A DNA stretch of 64,000 nt from Halobacteriales archaeon YIM A00010 (GTDB lineage Archaea; Halobacteriota; Halobacteria; Halobacteriales; Haloarculaceae). Positions 7,168 to 15,600 of this stretch are shown in pieces. The position numbers and the translations under genes are program-made. The stretch covers positions 124,001 through 188,000 of the forward strand of contig JAKCFJ010000006.1 of the NCBI GenBank assembly GCA_025041175.1. The letters are read 5' to 3'. How positions within the stretch are numbered: position 1 is the stretch's first letter; each line of letters begins with the position of its first letter. Under the pieces are notes generated by a model. That model ran no database searches. It saw only the letters and a program-made list of their open reading frames with translations, and had not been told where the DNA came from.

Positions 7168-7889
7168 TCGATCTTCTCGTCATGGACCACGAACTCGATA
7201 GTCCGATCGGGATGATCCTTTTCTGCCTGCGTTCGTGCGGCGATCCGCGACTCGGCCGTCACTTCGATCCTATATGGATCGAGTTCGAAATTTTCGAATG
7301 AGATCGCCCACTGATGCTGTACTGACGTGGCATCTGGATGGATTGCGTAGAATTTTCGTTCTCCACGATCGCATTCGGAGCAGTCTGTCCCGATCTTTTC
7401 CGGAGGCTTGGCAGCACCAGCGAAGGTCCCAATCGTCGTTATTCCGCCGCAATGGCGGCACTGGTAGCTACCATCGAAGATTTCGCCTGTTGCCGTGTCT
7501 GCCGATTCATCACGCCCAGCCTGCTCTATAGCATCAAACACCTCCTGAAATGGATCTTTAGTTGGGTCGGGTGGGTCCGACGTGAAGTGCTCGAATCCGG
7601 CATCCTCGAATACTTCGAGGCTTTCTTCGATGTCTGATGAGGTGATCCGATAGTAGACTGGTAGTCCGTTCCGACCTCCACCAGAAACCGCCGCTACAAA
7701 GTCGCTGTCACCGATGGAATTGACCTCTAAGCGGTAGCCTCCCGGCGCACCTTCGTCTAGATGCAGTTCGAATATCGGATAGTCGCCATCCCACAACTCA
7801 AAGTATTCCTCACTCTCAATTTCCTCGTAGTTGGGGTGGGCATCCACTGCCGTAATGAAATCGTTCTCGCCAGCAAGATAGTCGCTCAT
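7158..7889 (-). CDS. Hypothetical protein with internal zinc ribbon, 243 aa
   Basis: Residues 1-110 form an unrecognised alpha/beta region. At about 140-180 lies a zinc ribbon (CRHCGG ... CSECDRG), and the last 60 residues form a separate small domain ending DRTIEFVVHDEKIDHE. The start overlaps the upstream gene by four bases (ATGA), so both form one operon from module M3. Acidic composition is normal for a haloarchaeal cytoplasmic protein. Confidence 0.65.
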   Translation of the reverse strand: MSDYLAGENDFITAVDAHPNYEEIESEEYFELWDGDYPIFELHLDEGAPGGYRLEVNSIGDSDFVAAVSGGGRNGLPVYYRITSSDIEESLEVFEDAGFEHFTSDPPDPTKDPFQEVFDAIEQAGRDESADTATGEIFDGSYQCRHCGGITTIGTFAGAAKPPEKIGTDCSECDRGERKFYAIHPDATSVQHQWAISFENFELDPYRIEVTAESRIAARTQAEKDHPDRTIEFVVHDEKIDHE

Positions 7890-8254
7890 TGCTCATTCTC
7901 TTCGGTTTCAATCGGATGCCGATCACCGTCCTCGTAGACAGCACCCCGGTATGTGATCGGGGCGTCCACTGCCTCTGAGAGGATCTTGAATAGTTCCTCA
8001 GTCAACCCCTCATCCGCTTTTTTTATCCCCTCACAGACGACATCCCACAGTTCCTGAAACATATCAGGGCGATGCTCTAGCATGATAGCGATGTCTTTCG
8101 GAAGTTCCTTCGTGATCCGTTGCCGAACCCGGTAGACCGACTGATCCGTCTGTCGCTGTGTAGGGTCATCTTTTTCTGCGATGTGATCTCGATCCGTGTC
8201 TGTCATGGTTGCGCGATAGCGTCCCATTGATGTGGTGGTGTTCTGTCCCATCAC
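7886..8254 (-). CDS. Hypothetical protein, 122 aa, first gene left of module M3
   Basis: Mostly helical, unrecognised, with a polar N-terminus (MMGQNTTTSMGRYRATMTDT). The first codons of this gene are duplicated at 9755 next to module M4 (MIGQNTTTMGHTATT), which supports translation from about 8254. A later ATG (MTDTDRD) remains possible. Its start lies seven bases from the M3 palindrome block. Confidence 0.6.
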   Translation of the reverse strand: MMGQNTTTSMGRYRATMTDTDRDHIAEKDDPTQRQTDQSVYRVRQRITKELPKDIAIMLEHRPDMFQELWDVVCEGIKKADEGLTEELFKILSEAVDAPITYRGAVYEDGDRHPIETEENEQ

Positions 8255-8260
8255 GGATCA

Positions 8261-8347
8261 ATCTATGCATTGGTGCATCATAAAAACTATGCATAGATGC
8301 AGCCTATGCAATAGTGCATAGTTTTTATGATGCACCAATGCATAGAT
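8261..8347. promoter_or_regulatory. Palindromic divergent promoter module M3 with 33-bp perfect inverted repeat
   Basis: Arms 8261-8293 and 8315-8347 are perfect 33-bp reverse complements. They contain TATGCATTGGTGCATC, CTATGCATAG, TATGCAATAGTGCATA and ATGCACCAATGCATA dyads, four sites rather than three. The block lies between the minus-strand gene at 8254 and the plus-strand protease gene at 8362. As single-stranded DNA or RNA it could fold into one long hairpin. Confidence 0.85.
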
Positions 8348-8361
8348 AAGGGTGTAATACG

Positions 8362-9009
8362 ATGATGAGACAGATGCAGCTCGATGATTATGCGACCTCC
8401 ACTTGTTCATCGAGAGAGAAGCAGGGACATCAAGGCCCACCTCGGGTTGACGATCCGACTGAAGAACACAAACAGCAGTTGATCGAGCAGGCCCAAGTCC
8501 ACGCTCGAACGGTCGATTTAGATATCGACGTCGACGTGATCGAATGGGAGGTTTCAACGAATGCTCAACGAACACGTCGAGCGGGAGATTGTCGATATAA
8601 ACCCCAGACGGACCAGCTCACGATCACGCTGACGTGGGCGGCCTACGTCGCGTGGGGGTGGGAAAAATTTTCAGCGGTAGTTCGTCACGAGCTCGCCCAT
8701 GCCTACCAGTACAGTAAAACCGGTCAAAGCGGACATGGGTGGGCATTCAAGCGCCTAGCCCAACAGGTAGATACACACATCAGGTGTGAGCTATTCACGA
8801 CTGGGCGGTTGTTAGTCTATTGTGATGAAGGATGTGAAGACCACCGGAACAAGGCGAGCAAGCTAGTGAAACATCCAGAAACGGCGTATTGCCGGACACA
8901 CGATGCCTCGTTTACGATCGAACACGTGGCGACAGGTCGGACGTGGACGGATTACGACGGCTATAAACAGCAACGAGAAGCGATCGAACGCTCGGATACC
9001 GGGTGGTAA
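8362..9009 (+). CDS. SprT-like zinc metalloprotease, 215 aa
   Basis: Zinc site HELAHAYQYSK near residue 115 (HExxH) with the downstream GHGWAFKRLA segment that supplies the third ligand in SprT/Spartan proteins. The C-terminal part carries CDEGCEDHR and CRTHD cysteines, as in the SprT zinc ribbon. SprT-family proteases act on DNA-bound proteins in eukaryotes; archaeal roles are untested. The first 35 residues are low-complexity and may start instead at a second ATG. It is the right-hand gene of module M3. Confidence 0.85.
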   Translation: MMRQMQLDDYATSTCSSREKQGHQGPPRVDDPTEEHKQQLIEQAQVHARTVDLDIDVDVIEWEVSTNAQRTRRAGDCRYKPQTDQLTITLTWAAYVAWGWEKFSAVVRHELAHAYQYSKTGQSGHGWAFKRLAQQVDTHIRCELFTTGRLLVYCDEGCEDHRNKASKLVKHPETAYCRTHDASFTIEHVATGRTWTDYDGYKQQREAIERSDTGW

Positions 9010-9189
9010 CTCACCTCTTGGCTATTAAAGCGAAAACCACCATTGGTGAAGTGAGATATCCTCTCTGCGTTACGAGTGGTTAGTGCAGAACAATATAGTT
9101 CGACAGCTGATTTACCTCACTCTTCAAGATATTCGGAGAGTCACCGGTGTACCCCCGTGCGTCCGGACGTTTGTCGCCATACAGTCAGC

Positions 9190-9579
9190 TCATCGAACGT
9201 TGTCGCGTTGACGCACCCGGACAGGGAAATACCGGTCCGACTGGCCCATCACAGATGTGATCGTCACCTGCCGGACAGGAATGTTCAATAGCATACTTGA
9301 CAATCCGTGATACAAACGGTGTGTGTCGTAGTTCATCGTGTAGATCGCCACTATTGCGGCTTTGACGAGATGTTTGCAGATTTTGCCTCGGAAATGGAAA
9401 TCCGGACCATCACACGCGCCGACATCAAGGTTGACGGTGTACTGTTCCGTACCTTCAACCATCACCTCAACGGAGTTGATAACCGAAACCGCCATATCCT
9501 CGTTGCACGCCCGAACAAAGCGGTCGTGATCAATCGGTCGGTCACAATTGTTTTCAACCGAGGGTGTCGTTGTACTCAT
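9190..9579 (-). CDS. SWIM-type zinc-finger protein with an altered ligand, 129 aa
   Basis: The central segment YTVNLDVGACDGPDFHFRGK followed by ICKHLVKA matches the SWIM pattern CxCx(n)CxH, except that the second cysteine is glycine (CDG instead of CDC). SWIM modules bind DNA or protein partners. The first half is an unrecognised helical region. ATG 9579 follows directly on the SD-bearing leader hairpin. Reading on the other strand (9307-9699) is a shadow. Confidence 0.65.
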   Translation of the reverse strand: MSTTTPSVENNCDRPIDHDRFVRACNEDMAVSVINSVEVMVEGTEQYTVNLDVGACDGPDFHFRGKICKHLVKAAIVAIYTMNYDTHRLYHGLSSMLLNIPVRQVTITSVMGQSDRYFPVRVRQRDNVR

Positions 9580-9663
9580 TGGCTTCTAATCACCTTTGAG
9601 AAGCCCGGTTGGGCGCTGCAACGCCCGGCCACATTTCCTGTGACCTCCGTCCTTCTCAGCCAT
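9580..9663 (-). promoter_or_regulatory. Two-hairpin leader with 25-codon upstream frame (second full copy)
   Basis: Upstream frame MAEKDGGHRKCGRALQRPTG plus LLKGD from 9663 to a stop at 9586. Hairpin 1 is GGGCG-TTGCAG-CGCCC (9611-9626), and hairpin 2 is GGCTTCT/AGAAGCC (9581-9605) with GGTGATT in its loop. Compared with 4119-4169 the stems differ in sequence but keep pairing, and the TTGCA loop is kept. Confidence 0.6.
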
Positions 9664-9666
9664 ATC

Positions 9667-9745
9667 TATGCACTAGTGCATAATAAACTCATGTACTAAT
9701 GCATAGGCTGCATCTATGCATAGTTTTAATATGCGCCAGTGCATA
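9667..9745. promoter_or_regulatory. Palindromic divergent promoter module M4
   Basis: TATGCACTAGTGCATA (9667-9682), CATGTACTAATGCATA (9690-9705), CTATGCATAG (9714-9723) and TATGCGCCAGTGCATA (9730-9745). It drives the SWIM gene to the left; to the right only a duplicated gene start remains. Confidence 0.75.
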
Positions 9746-9754
9746 GATTGATCC

Positions 9755-9829
9755 ATGATAGGACAGAACACCACCACAATGGGGCATACCGCTACAACGT
9801 CCTTTCGATCAAGGAATACGACAAGATAG
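9755..9829 (+). pseudogene. Duplicated first codons of the gene at 8254
   Basis: MIGQNTTTMGHTATTSFRSR plus NTTR and a stop. The first eight residues repeat the start of the protein at 8254 and then diverge. It is a second case of a copied promoter-plus-start cassette in this region. Confidence 0.55.
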
Positions 9830-9839
9830 ACTAGCGCGA

Positions 9840-9877
9840 CCGGGTGGTTTGTAGGGGTTCGAGTCCTCTTTCGCGTT
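9840..9877 (+). other. tRNA 3'-end-like sequence, possible attachment scar
   Basis: AGGGG-TTCGAGT-CCTCT (9853-9869) has the length, loop consensus and pairing (one G-T) of a TPsiC arm and is followed by TTCGCGT, where an acceptor strand would lie. No anticodon or D arm is recognisable upstream. Such 3' tRNA pieces are left by tRNA-targeting integrases, but the match is short. Confidence 0.3.
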
Positions 9878-9983
9878 TGGTGAATTCCTGCTATGACATA
9901 CTGTCGCTAAGCATCACACGAACTACGCCGAAGGCACGGAAAACAGCGAGAGTTTATAATTCATACTGTCCTATTCGTAACAA

Positions 9984-10583
9984 ATGAATAGTTCCCATCC
10001 AGATCCACCAGCAGGCTATCAAAAGCCCTACGAGCCAATGACAGCGATTTCATGGTTAGACCTATTTCCTGGTGAGGTTGGCTTACTCGTCGGCGCAGTC
10101 GGGCTATTTGGTGGGTTAGCAGGCGTTTACTCAGACATCGCAGCTGTACTTGAGGTAGTGAGGCGGGCAGCAACGCTTGACTCATTTGGGGTGTATCTCT
10201 CATTGGTTGGGGCTGTCGGGAGCTCAATCCTCTTTCACGAGGGCGTGCATGTTCTGGCAGCGCGTTTGTTGGGCTGTGACGCACATATAGAACGAAACGG
10301 TCTAGAGCCGCATGTCCGGCTTTGTGGTGGCTTTCTCTCTCGCCGTGCTGATGCAATGATTTCCCTCGCTCCGGCAGTCGTACTGACGATAGTTGGCCTG
10401 CCATTGCTAGTGGTGGTTGAGTCGGCGTTCGGGGTGGCGATCGTGGCCACGGCCTTGGTGACGAACGTCGCAGGCAGCGGCAGGGATATCGCGTCTGTAC
10501 TGGCGCTGCGACAGCTTCCACCGGGATCGCTACTATACTACAGTGATACGCAACTCGCCTACGAACCGTCGCCCGTCCGGTAA
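9984..10583 (+). CDS. DUF3267-type membrane metalloprotease, 199 aa
   Basis: HEGVHVLAARLLGC (HExxH) near residue 83 lies within a set of four to five hydrophobic segments, with a C-terminal TNVAGSGRDIASVLALRQLP motif typical of the family. It is predicted to be an integral membrane zincin with unknown substrate. The ATG at 9984 begins a polar 25-residue cytoplasmic tail. It stands alone, just before the gene-free motif field. Confidence 0.75.
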   Translation: MNSSHPDPPAGYQKPYEPMTAISWLDLFPGEVGLLVGAVGLFGGLAGVYSDIAAVLEVVRRAATLDSFGVYLSLVGAVGSSILFHEGVHVLAARLLGCDAHIERNGLEPHVRLCGGFLSRRADAMISLAPAVVLTIVGLPLLVVVESAFGVAIVATALVTNVAGSGRDIASVLALRQLPPGSLLYYSDTQLAYEPSPVR

Positions 10584-10674
10584 TCGAGCGGGGGCCGCCC
10601 GTCCGGTGGCTGGATAGGGATCGCAGTCTAGGTGGGGCCGGAGTGTCGACGTGATCGGGCATTCGGGAACGTAT

Positions 10675-11720
10675 TGCTGGCCGGGGGCCAGTCAGCTGTC
10701 GCTGGTTGCTAGTCCGGTGATTGTTGCTCAGCTGGGAGTCGAGAGTGTGGTCGCCGTGTTCAGGAGTCGGAAGCCGATGGCGTGATGGGTAGGAGTCAGG
10801 CAGTGCTGTTGGTGGTGATTGGAGCCATGGGAGTCGGGGCTGAATGACAGATCGAGAGTCAGGTGATGGTATTGCTGGTGGGGAGTTGGGGATGATGTCG
10901 TGGATTCGAGAGCTAGGGGATAGTTGGCTTGGGAGTCGGAGGATCGTCGTTGGGGGGGAGTCGGTGTAGTGTTGCTGATGAGGTAGCGGTATGCTGTCGC
11001 GGAATCAGCGGTATGGGGTGTCGGTGCTGTTACCCTCTTGAGCACCGTTATGGGGTGGTCTGACAGGCTTGGGCCTGTCAGGCCCCCCACTGCTGTCGTC
11101 GTGATCGTCGAGGAGCTGGTGTTGTTGCTACTCTGGCCCCCGGAGTGTCGTCGTGGTGCTGATGCAATGTCTCGCTATCCTTGCCTTGGCCCCCAAGGTA
11201 GTGAGACGAGCTGTGCTGTACCGGTGATTTCGAAGACTGGCCCCCTCGGCCTGTCGAGAATTTCGATGAGTTGGTGTTGTTGCTGAGCTGGCCCCCCAGA
11301 GTTCGTCGTTGCTGGTGCTGTGCAGTGATCGGGCTGTTGGCCCCCGGAATTCGTCGTTGTGATAATCGAGCACTAATTGGCCTTTCTGGCCCCCAGTGTG
11401 CTAAATCACTGGGAAGCCAGGGCTCGATCTTGCTGGCCTGACTCCCCCACGGTGTCATCGCTGTGCTGTCGCTGTCTCGCTGTTGCGGTGCTGTAGTGTG
11501 TTGCAGTGCTGTACTGCTGCTGTAAGCTTGCTCTGCTGTTTCCTCCGGTATCGACCTGAGAGGAACTCTCAGAATTGCTGTGCTCTCGCTGACTCCCTCT
11601 GAGGACCACCTATCCTGACTCCCCAGTGTTGTTGCTTGCTGGACTCCCACGGAATTCGCTGCTTCCCTGACTCCCCCAGGGCTGTCACTCGCTGCTGTAC
11701 TAGTCTTAAGCCCCCTTGAG
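10675..11720. repeat. Gene-free field of short motifs reversing orientation around a hairpin
   Basis: Left part carries GGGRGTC/GGGGGCC-type motifs (ending at 10689, 10740, 10768, 10797, 10835, 10860, 10887, 10937, 10962), spaced about 25-29 or 50 bases. Right part carries the reverse complement, GGCCCCC or GACTCCC (starting 11081, 11135, 11188, 11239, 11290, 11339, 11388, 11440, then 11591, 11617, 11642, 11669), spaced 49-54 and later 25-27. A perfect hairpin CTGACAGGC-ttgg-GCCTGTCAG sits at the switch (11060-11081). Frames crossing it are low-complexity and not credible genes. Confidence 0.7.
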
Positions 11721-12072
11721 GGCCTTCCTGCTGTCGCTGTCTTGTTGTTCCGCTGTTGGAACTGCCCTGCCTTGCAGGGTCGATATCACTAGCTGAATTC
11801 CCGGTCTCTACTGCTCTCTTGGGGGCCAGTATTTCGTCGTTATCTCTCATTTTCGATATATTGTCGCTCCCCCCTTTCGCTGGTTCTTCTCTCTATTTCT
11901 CTTCCCCACTATTCTGGGAGAGAGTGGGGACACTAGTGACGCGTTGATGAATCGGGGTCTCAGTGGCCCCTAATAAGAGTGTTAATCAGGGGTATTTAGA
12001 TAATGGGCATTAAAATAAGGGGCATAATCATGCCCCTCATATTTATGTTAGCTTGAATCTTACACATTTCAC
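11721..12072. promoter_or_regulatory. Spacer with inverted repeats before the winged-helix gene
   Basis: No gene. TCCCCACT (11903-11910) pairs with AGTGGGGA (11923-11930). GGGGCAT-aatc-ATGCCCC (12019-12036) is a perfect 7-bp hairpin about 36 bases before the ATG at 12073, in an AT-rich tract containing TATTTATG. The last is a candidate operator for autoregulation. Confidence 0.4.
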
Positions 12073-12624
12073 ATGGAAGTGGCAGTCTCCGATCTGGATA
12101 TTGAACTCGACTGGATTTCGTGTGAAATACTCATTGCCATAAACAAGAATGGACAAACAGCGACGACAAGTGAGATCAAGAGGCTCACTGGGGTAGAGGA
12201 AGGAACAAAAGTCCCCTACCGGATGAAAAGCGTGCTTGCTCCAGCGGATCTCATCGAGCTCACCCGGCGTGGAGTGGACGAAAGCGGACAGAACCTCCCG
12301 CTGAAGGCCACGCTGACCGATCACGGGGCAGCCTTAGCACAAAAGTTCGAAGAAGCTGATGATGTGGCCGACACACGGGATGTGTACACTGACAAGCTCA
12401 ACGTTCGTCTCACCCGGATTGAGTCACAGCTCGACCAACTGGACACAGATGGCGGACCTACTGACGACTCCCTGAGTGACATACAAAATCAGATCGACGA
12501 ACTCGATGAAAAGATCGAATCCCTTTACCAAAACATGGTTCGATTCCGAGACTACCTCAATGAGCGCGACGACGGAGGATATAGCGAATACGTGGAGCAA
12601 CTAGAGAACAGTGCAGAGGGATAG
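12073..12624 (+). CDS. Winged-helix regulator with C-terminal coiled coil, 183 aa
   Basis: Residues about 10-85 form a winged helix (ILIAINKNGQTATTSEIKRL then GVEEGTKVPYRMKSVLAPAD). Residues about 105-160 show heptads (LNVRLTRIESQLDQL ... IQNQIDELDEKIESLYQNM) for oligomerisation. This architecture suits a DNA-binding partition, copy-control or transfer regulator. It lies between the motif field and the converging VirD4-like gene, with only four bases between the stops. Its binding site is unknown. Confidence 0.7.
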   Translation: MEVAVSDLDIELDWISCEILIAINKNGQTATTSEIKRLTGVEEGTKVPYRMKSVLAPADLIELTRRGVDESGQNLPLKATLTDHGAALAQKFEEADDVADTRDVYTDKLNVRLTRIESQLDQLDTDGGPTDDSLSDIQNQIDELDEKIESLYQNMVRFRDYLNERDDGGYSEYVEQLENSAEG

Positions 12625-12628
12625 ATCT

Positions 12629-15600
12629 CTATCGAAGAACGTAGTCCGTTGAGCCTCCTTTCTCCGTTGATTGCTGTTCTTGTTCACTCTCTTCATTGGG
12701 AGACGAGTCAGCGGCATCATGTTCCTGCTGCTCGCTGGTTGCATTGGGTTGTTCGTCGCTAGTGGTGTCCTCAGTACACTCTGGATCGCTAGCGCTGGTA
12801 TTAGGGATGAGCGGACGTATCTCTCCCTTTTCGTAGATCTGTGGACTATCGAACTCGTCGTTGTTGTCGTCAGGGAATACGACGAACATGAAATCGTCCT
12901 CGGTTGGCCGCCGTGTCTCGCCCGACGCATCAACGAATTCGCGCTCGGGAATGAACGGTGGGCGGATCGGCTTCCAATCCTGTTTCAGCTCACCCTTCGT
13001 CTGGTAGGTCCTCTGTTCGCCGTCGACGTGAACTTCGTATCCATCGGCGGTACGCTCGTAGTATGCCGGGAATGCCTCACCATCAGCGGTAAAGACAGCC
13101 TCGTAGTCCTCGAACCGTGCGCGAACAGTTCCTTGCCCGCCTTTATCCTCCAAGACGATTTCGCCACTATCACGTTCTCGCCATTGGAGACTCTTCGTGG
13201 TTTTCGGACGGAGCACTCCGACACCCGGCTCGAGCTTCATCTCCTTGCTCAGATTGTAGAAGATCCGATCCCCGACGTTCCCCTCCTCATCGACGGAGGC
13301 CTCGCTCACGAACGTGAGTGTCCCATAGTCCGTGTTGATGTCCGTGCTTCGCCCTTCTGTGTGGTAGATGACCCGCTCTCCACGGCGCGCCCAGTACTCG
13401 AAGAGACTGTTATGACTCGGGATAGCGTCGGGATCGTCGAAGTCCTCGGGGTTGTAGCTCCCATCCTTGCAGGCGAAGACGCATTTTTTGCCCTGTTCAA
13501 CGGCTTTCCGGAGATTCGTTAGGGTTTGTTTCGGCTTCTGGAGCGTGGTGGTCTCCGCCTCGATCGCTATGTCCTTGCCGTCCGAAATCTCGTAGAGACG
13601 GCTATACTCAGTTTCACATTTCTCTTTTAATCGCTGGTACTCTGCATCGCTAGTCGCCTCTGCAAGTGGGTTGATCGGCAAATCCGCTACCCCATCGGGC
13701 AACTCCTCGCCCTCTTGTGATGGAAGCGACGCATCTGCGCCCAATACGAGAAACGTCTTCAACGATTCGCGTAGGATGTACCGATGGGCAGGTCCGCCTG
13801 CATTCTCGGCGCTGCCGGTGTCCTGTTGGAATAGTTTGTTTCGTCCAGCAGCGGTGAGAGAGACTTTCTCGGTTCCTTCACGGCGTGGCTCGACGTATTC
13901 GCCGTACATCTGTTCAATCTGATTCGAGAATTTTGCGTCCGACAATTCGATATCAGTCCGCGTCTCGAACTCTTCATGCACCCGATCGACCGTGACCAGC
14001 CTGGTGCCATCGTTGTCGTCGCTCGCTCGCACAGAACACACGAACAGCGCCTCTAGGATAGAGTCGGCCAAGAGCTGGTCAGTGTCTCCTATGTCGATGT
14101 CGACCGCACCAGATCGTTCAAGCGCCCCTTCACCGTCTCGAATCAGCACTGCATCACGGATTTCTTCGGCAGTTTGGGTCGGAACGCCATGCTCTCGAAG
14201 TTTCTCCTCAATCAGTTCATCACGCTCGGCGCGCGTTAGTAACGGAGGATACTCGGGAAGCGAGTACATCCGGAATGGTTCTGAGGCCTGCTGCTGATCG
14301 GGGAGATCGAGCGTCATCCACGCGTGGAATGGGACATCGCGTTTCAGTGTCTCTGGGTCCATCCCGATATTCTTCGCCACAAGCCGCGAGTCTTTGGGCG
14401 AGCCCGGCGAGAAACTGACCCACGTGTCGCAGTTGGCCGCAAGGGCAGGCAAAACGCTCTGAATTTGATTGGGATACTGGCAGGACAAAAACAGCGAGAG
14501 ACGGTATTTACGACTCTCTGAAAGCATCTGATCGATTGCTCCATCTTGGGTCGCAAGGTTATCGAACTCGTCGGCAATGAGATAAAACGGCGACCGTTCG
14601 CTGCGGTCCAGCTCGGCCCGCGCACGGATGACCGACCAGATCCGTCGAAAGACGGCAGTCCCGATCATCTGCTTCAAGTCACGGTCCTCACGCCCCATTC
14701 GGACAATAATCAGTTTATTGTTCTCCACCGCCTCCACGAGGTCAATTGGGGAATTCCGCAAGGACATGAATTGCCGAGCAACAGGCGATTCCACCCAATC
14801 CTTGAATCGTCGCCAGAGGGGTTCGAGTGCGTTCGAGTCCTGTTCAGCGACGTCTGCGATTTTGTCAGCTGAATCAGCCAGCAGGTTGAGGCCCGCTGCT
14901 CGCACCGTCTCGGCAAACCGGCGAGCATTTTCTGGGGACTCAACGATGTAGAAGAGATCGGCGGGGGTGAACTCGTATTTGCTCTGTGCCGATGCACGGA
15001 CAAGTGAGGCAGTCACACCGTCCATCCGTGGCCCCCAACCTTGCGAGGCTCCGAGCATATGCCGAAAGTCAGCAACCAATGACTCAACGGCCTGATCGAA
15101 TTGAGGAGAATCAGGTGATATCGACGGATTCAGGAAGTTGAATCCAGAGACGCGCCCTCGTGTGCTCCCCGGTTCGATCCACACAACATCGTCCCGTCGT
15201 CGCTCCGGCAAGATTTCAAGGAGTTCTTCGGAGTCGTCACCGCCGGGATCGATGAAACACCCGCCTGCATCCAGCTCAGCGATTTGGCGGAAGACGTTCT
15301 TCAGGAAAGTCGATTTGCCATATCCCGTTGTTCCGAAACAGGCAACATGGCGGAACATCGAACGCTGGTCGATCTTAACATCCCGTCCACGACGGGTTCC
15401 GATCCCGAGCCAGATAGGTGCATCGTCGTCCCAGCAGCCATGTTCCATCATTTTTCGTGCGCGCTCGGCGGCAAACACTACATCACGGTCAGCATCGTCA
15501 GGCAGATCAGAATCGGTGTCAATGCCATGTGCCTTGACTGGCGCTCCCTGGACCCGGTCAACGTTGTCAATACGGTAGCGGAAGGGCCACGATTCGTTGT

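Noticed and set aside
11078-11650. 190-codon minus-strand frame and several others in the motif field
   Set aside because: Low-complexity Ser/Thr/Gln/Arg composition produced by the repeated motifs; overlapping frames are equally open; none is acidic.
10675-11720. CRISPR array
   Set aside because: Repeats are only 7-9 bases, degenerate, and switch orientation; no 28-37-base direct repeat or cas gene.
12671-13522. 283-codon plus-strand frame
   Set aside because: Lies within the VirD4-like gene on the other strand; hydrophobic composition is typical of antisense of acidic genes.
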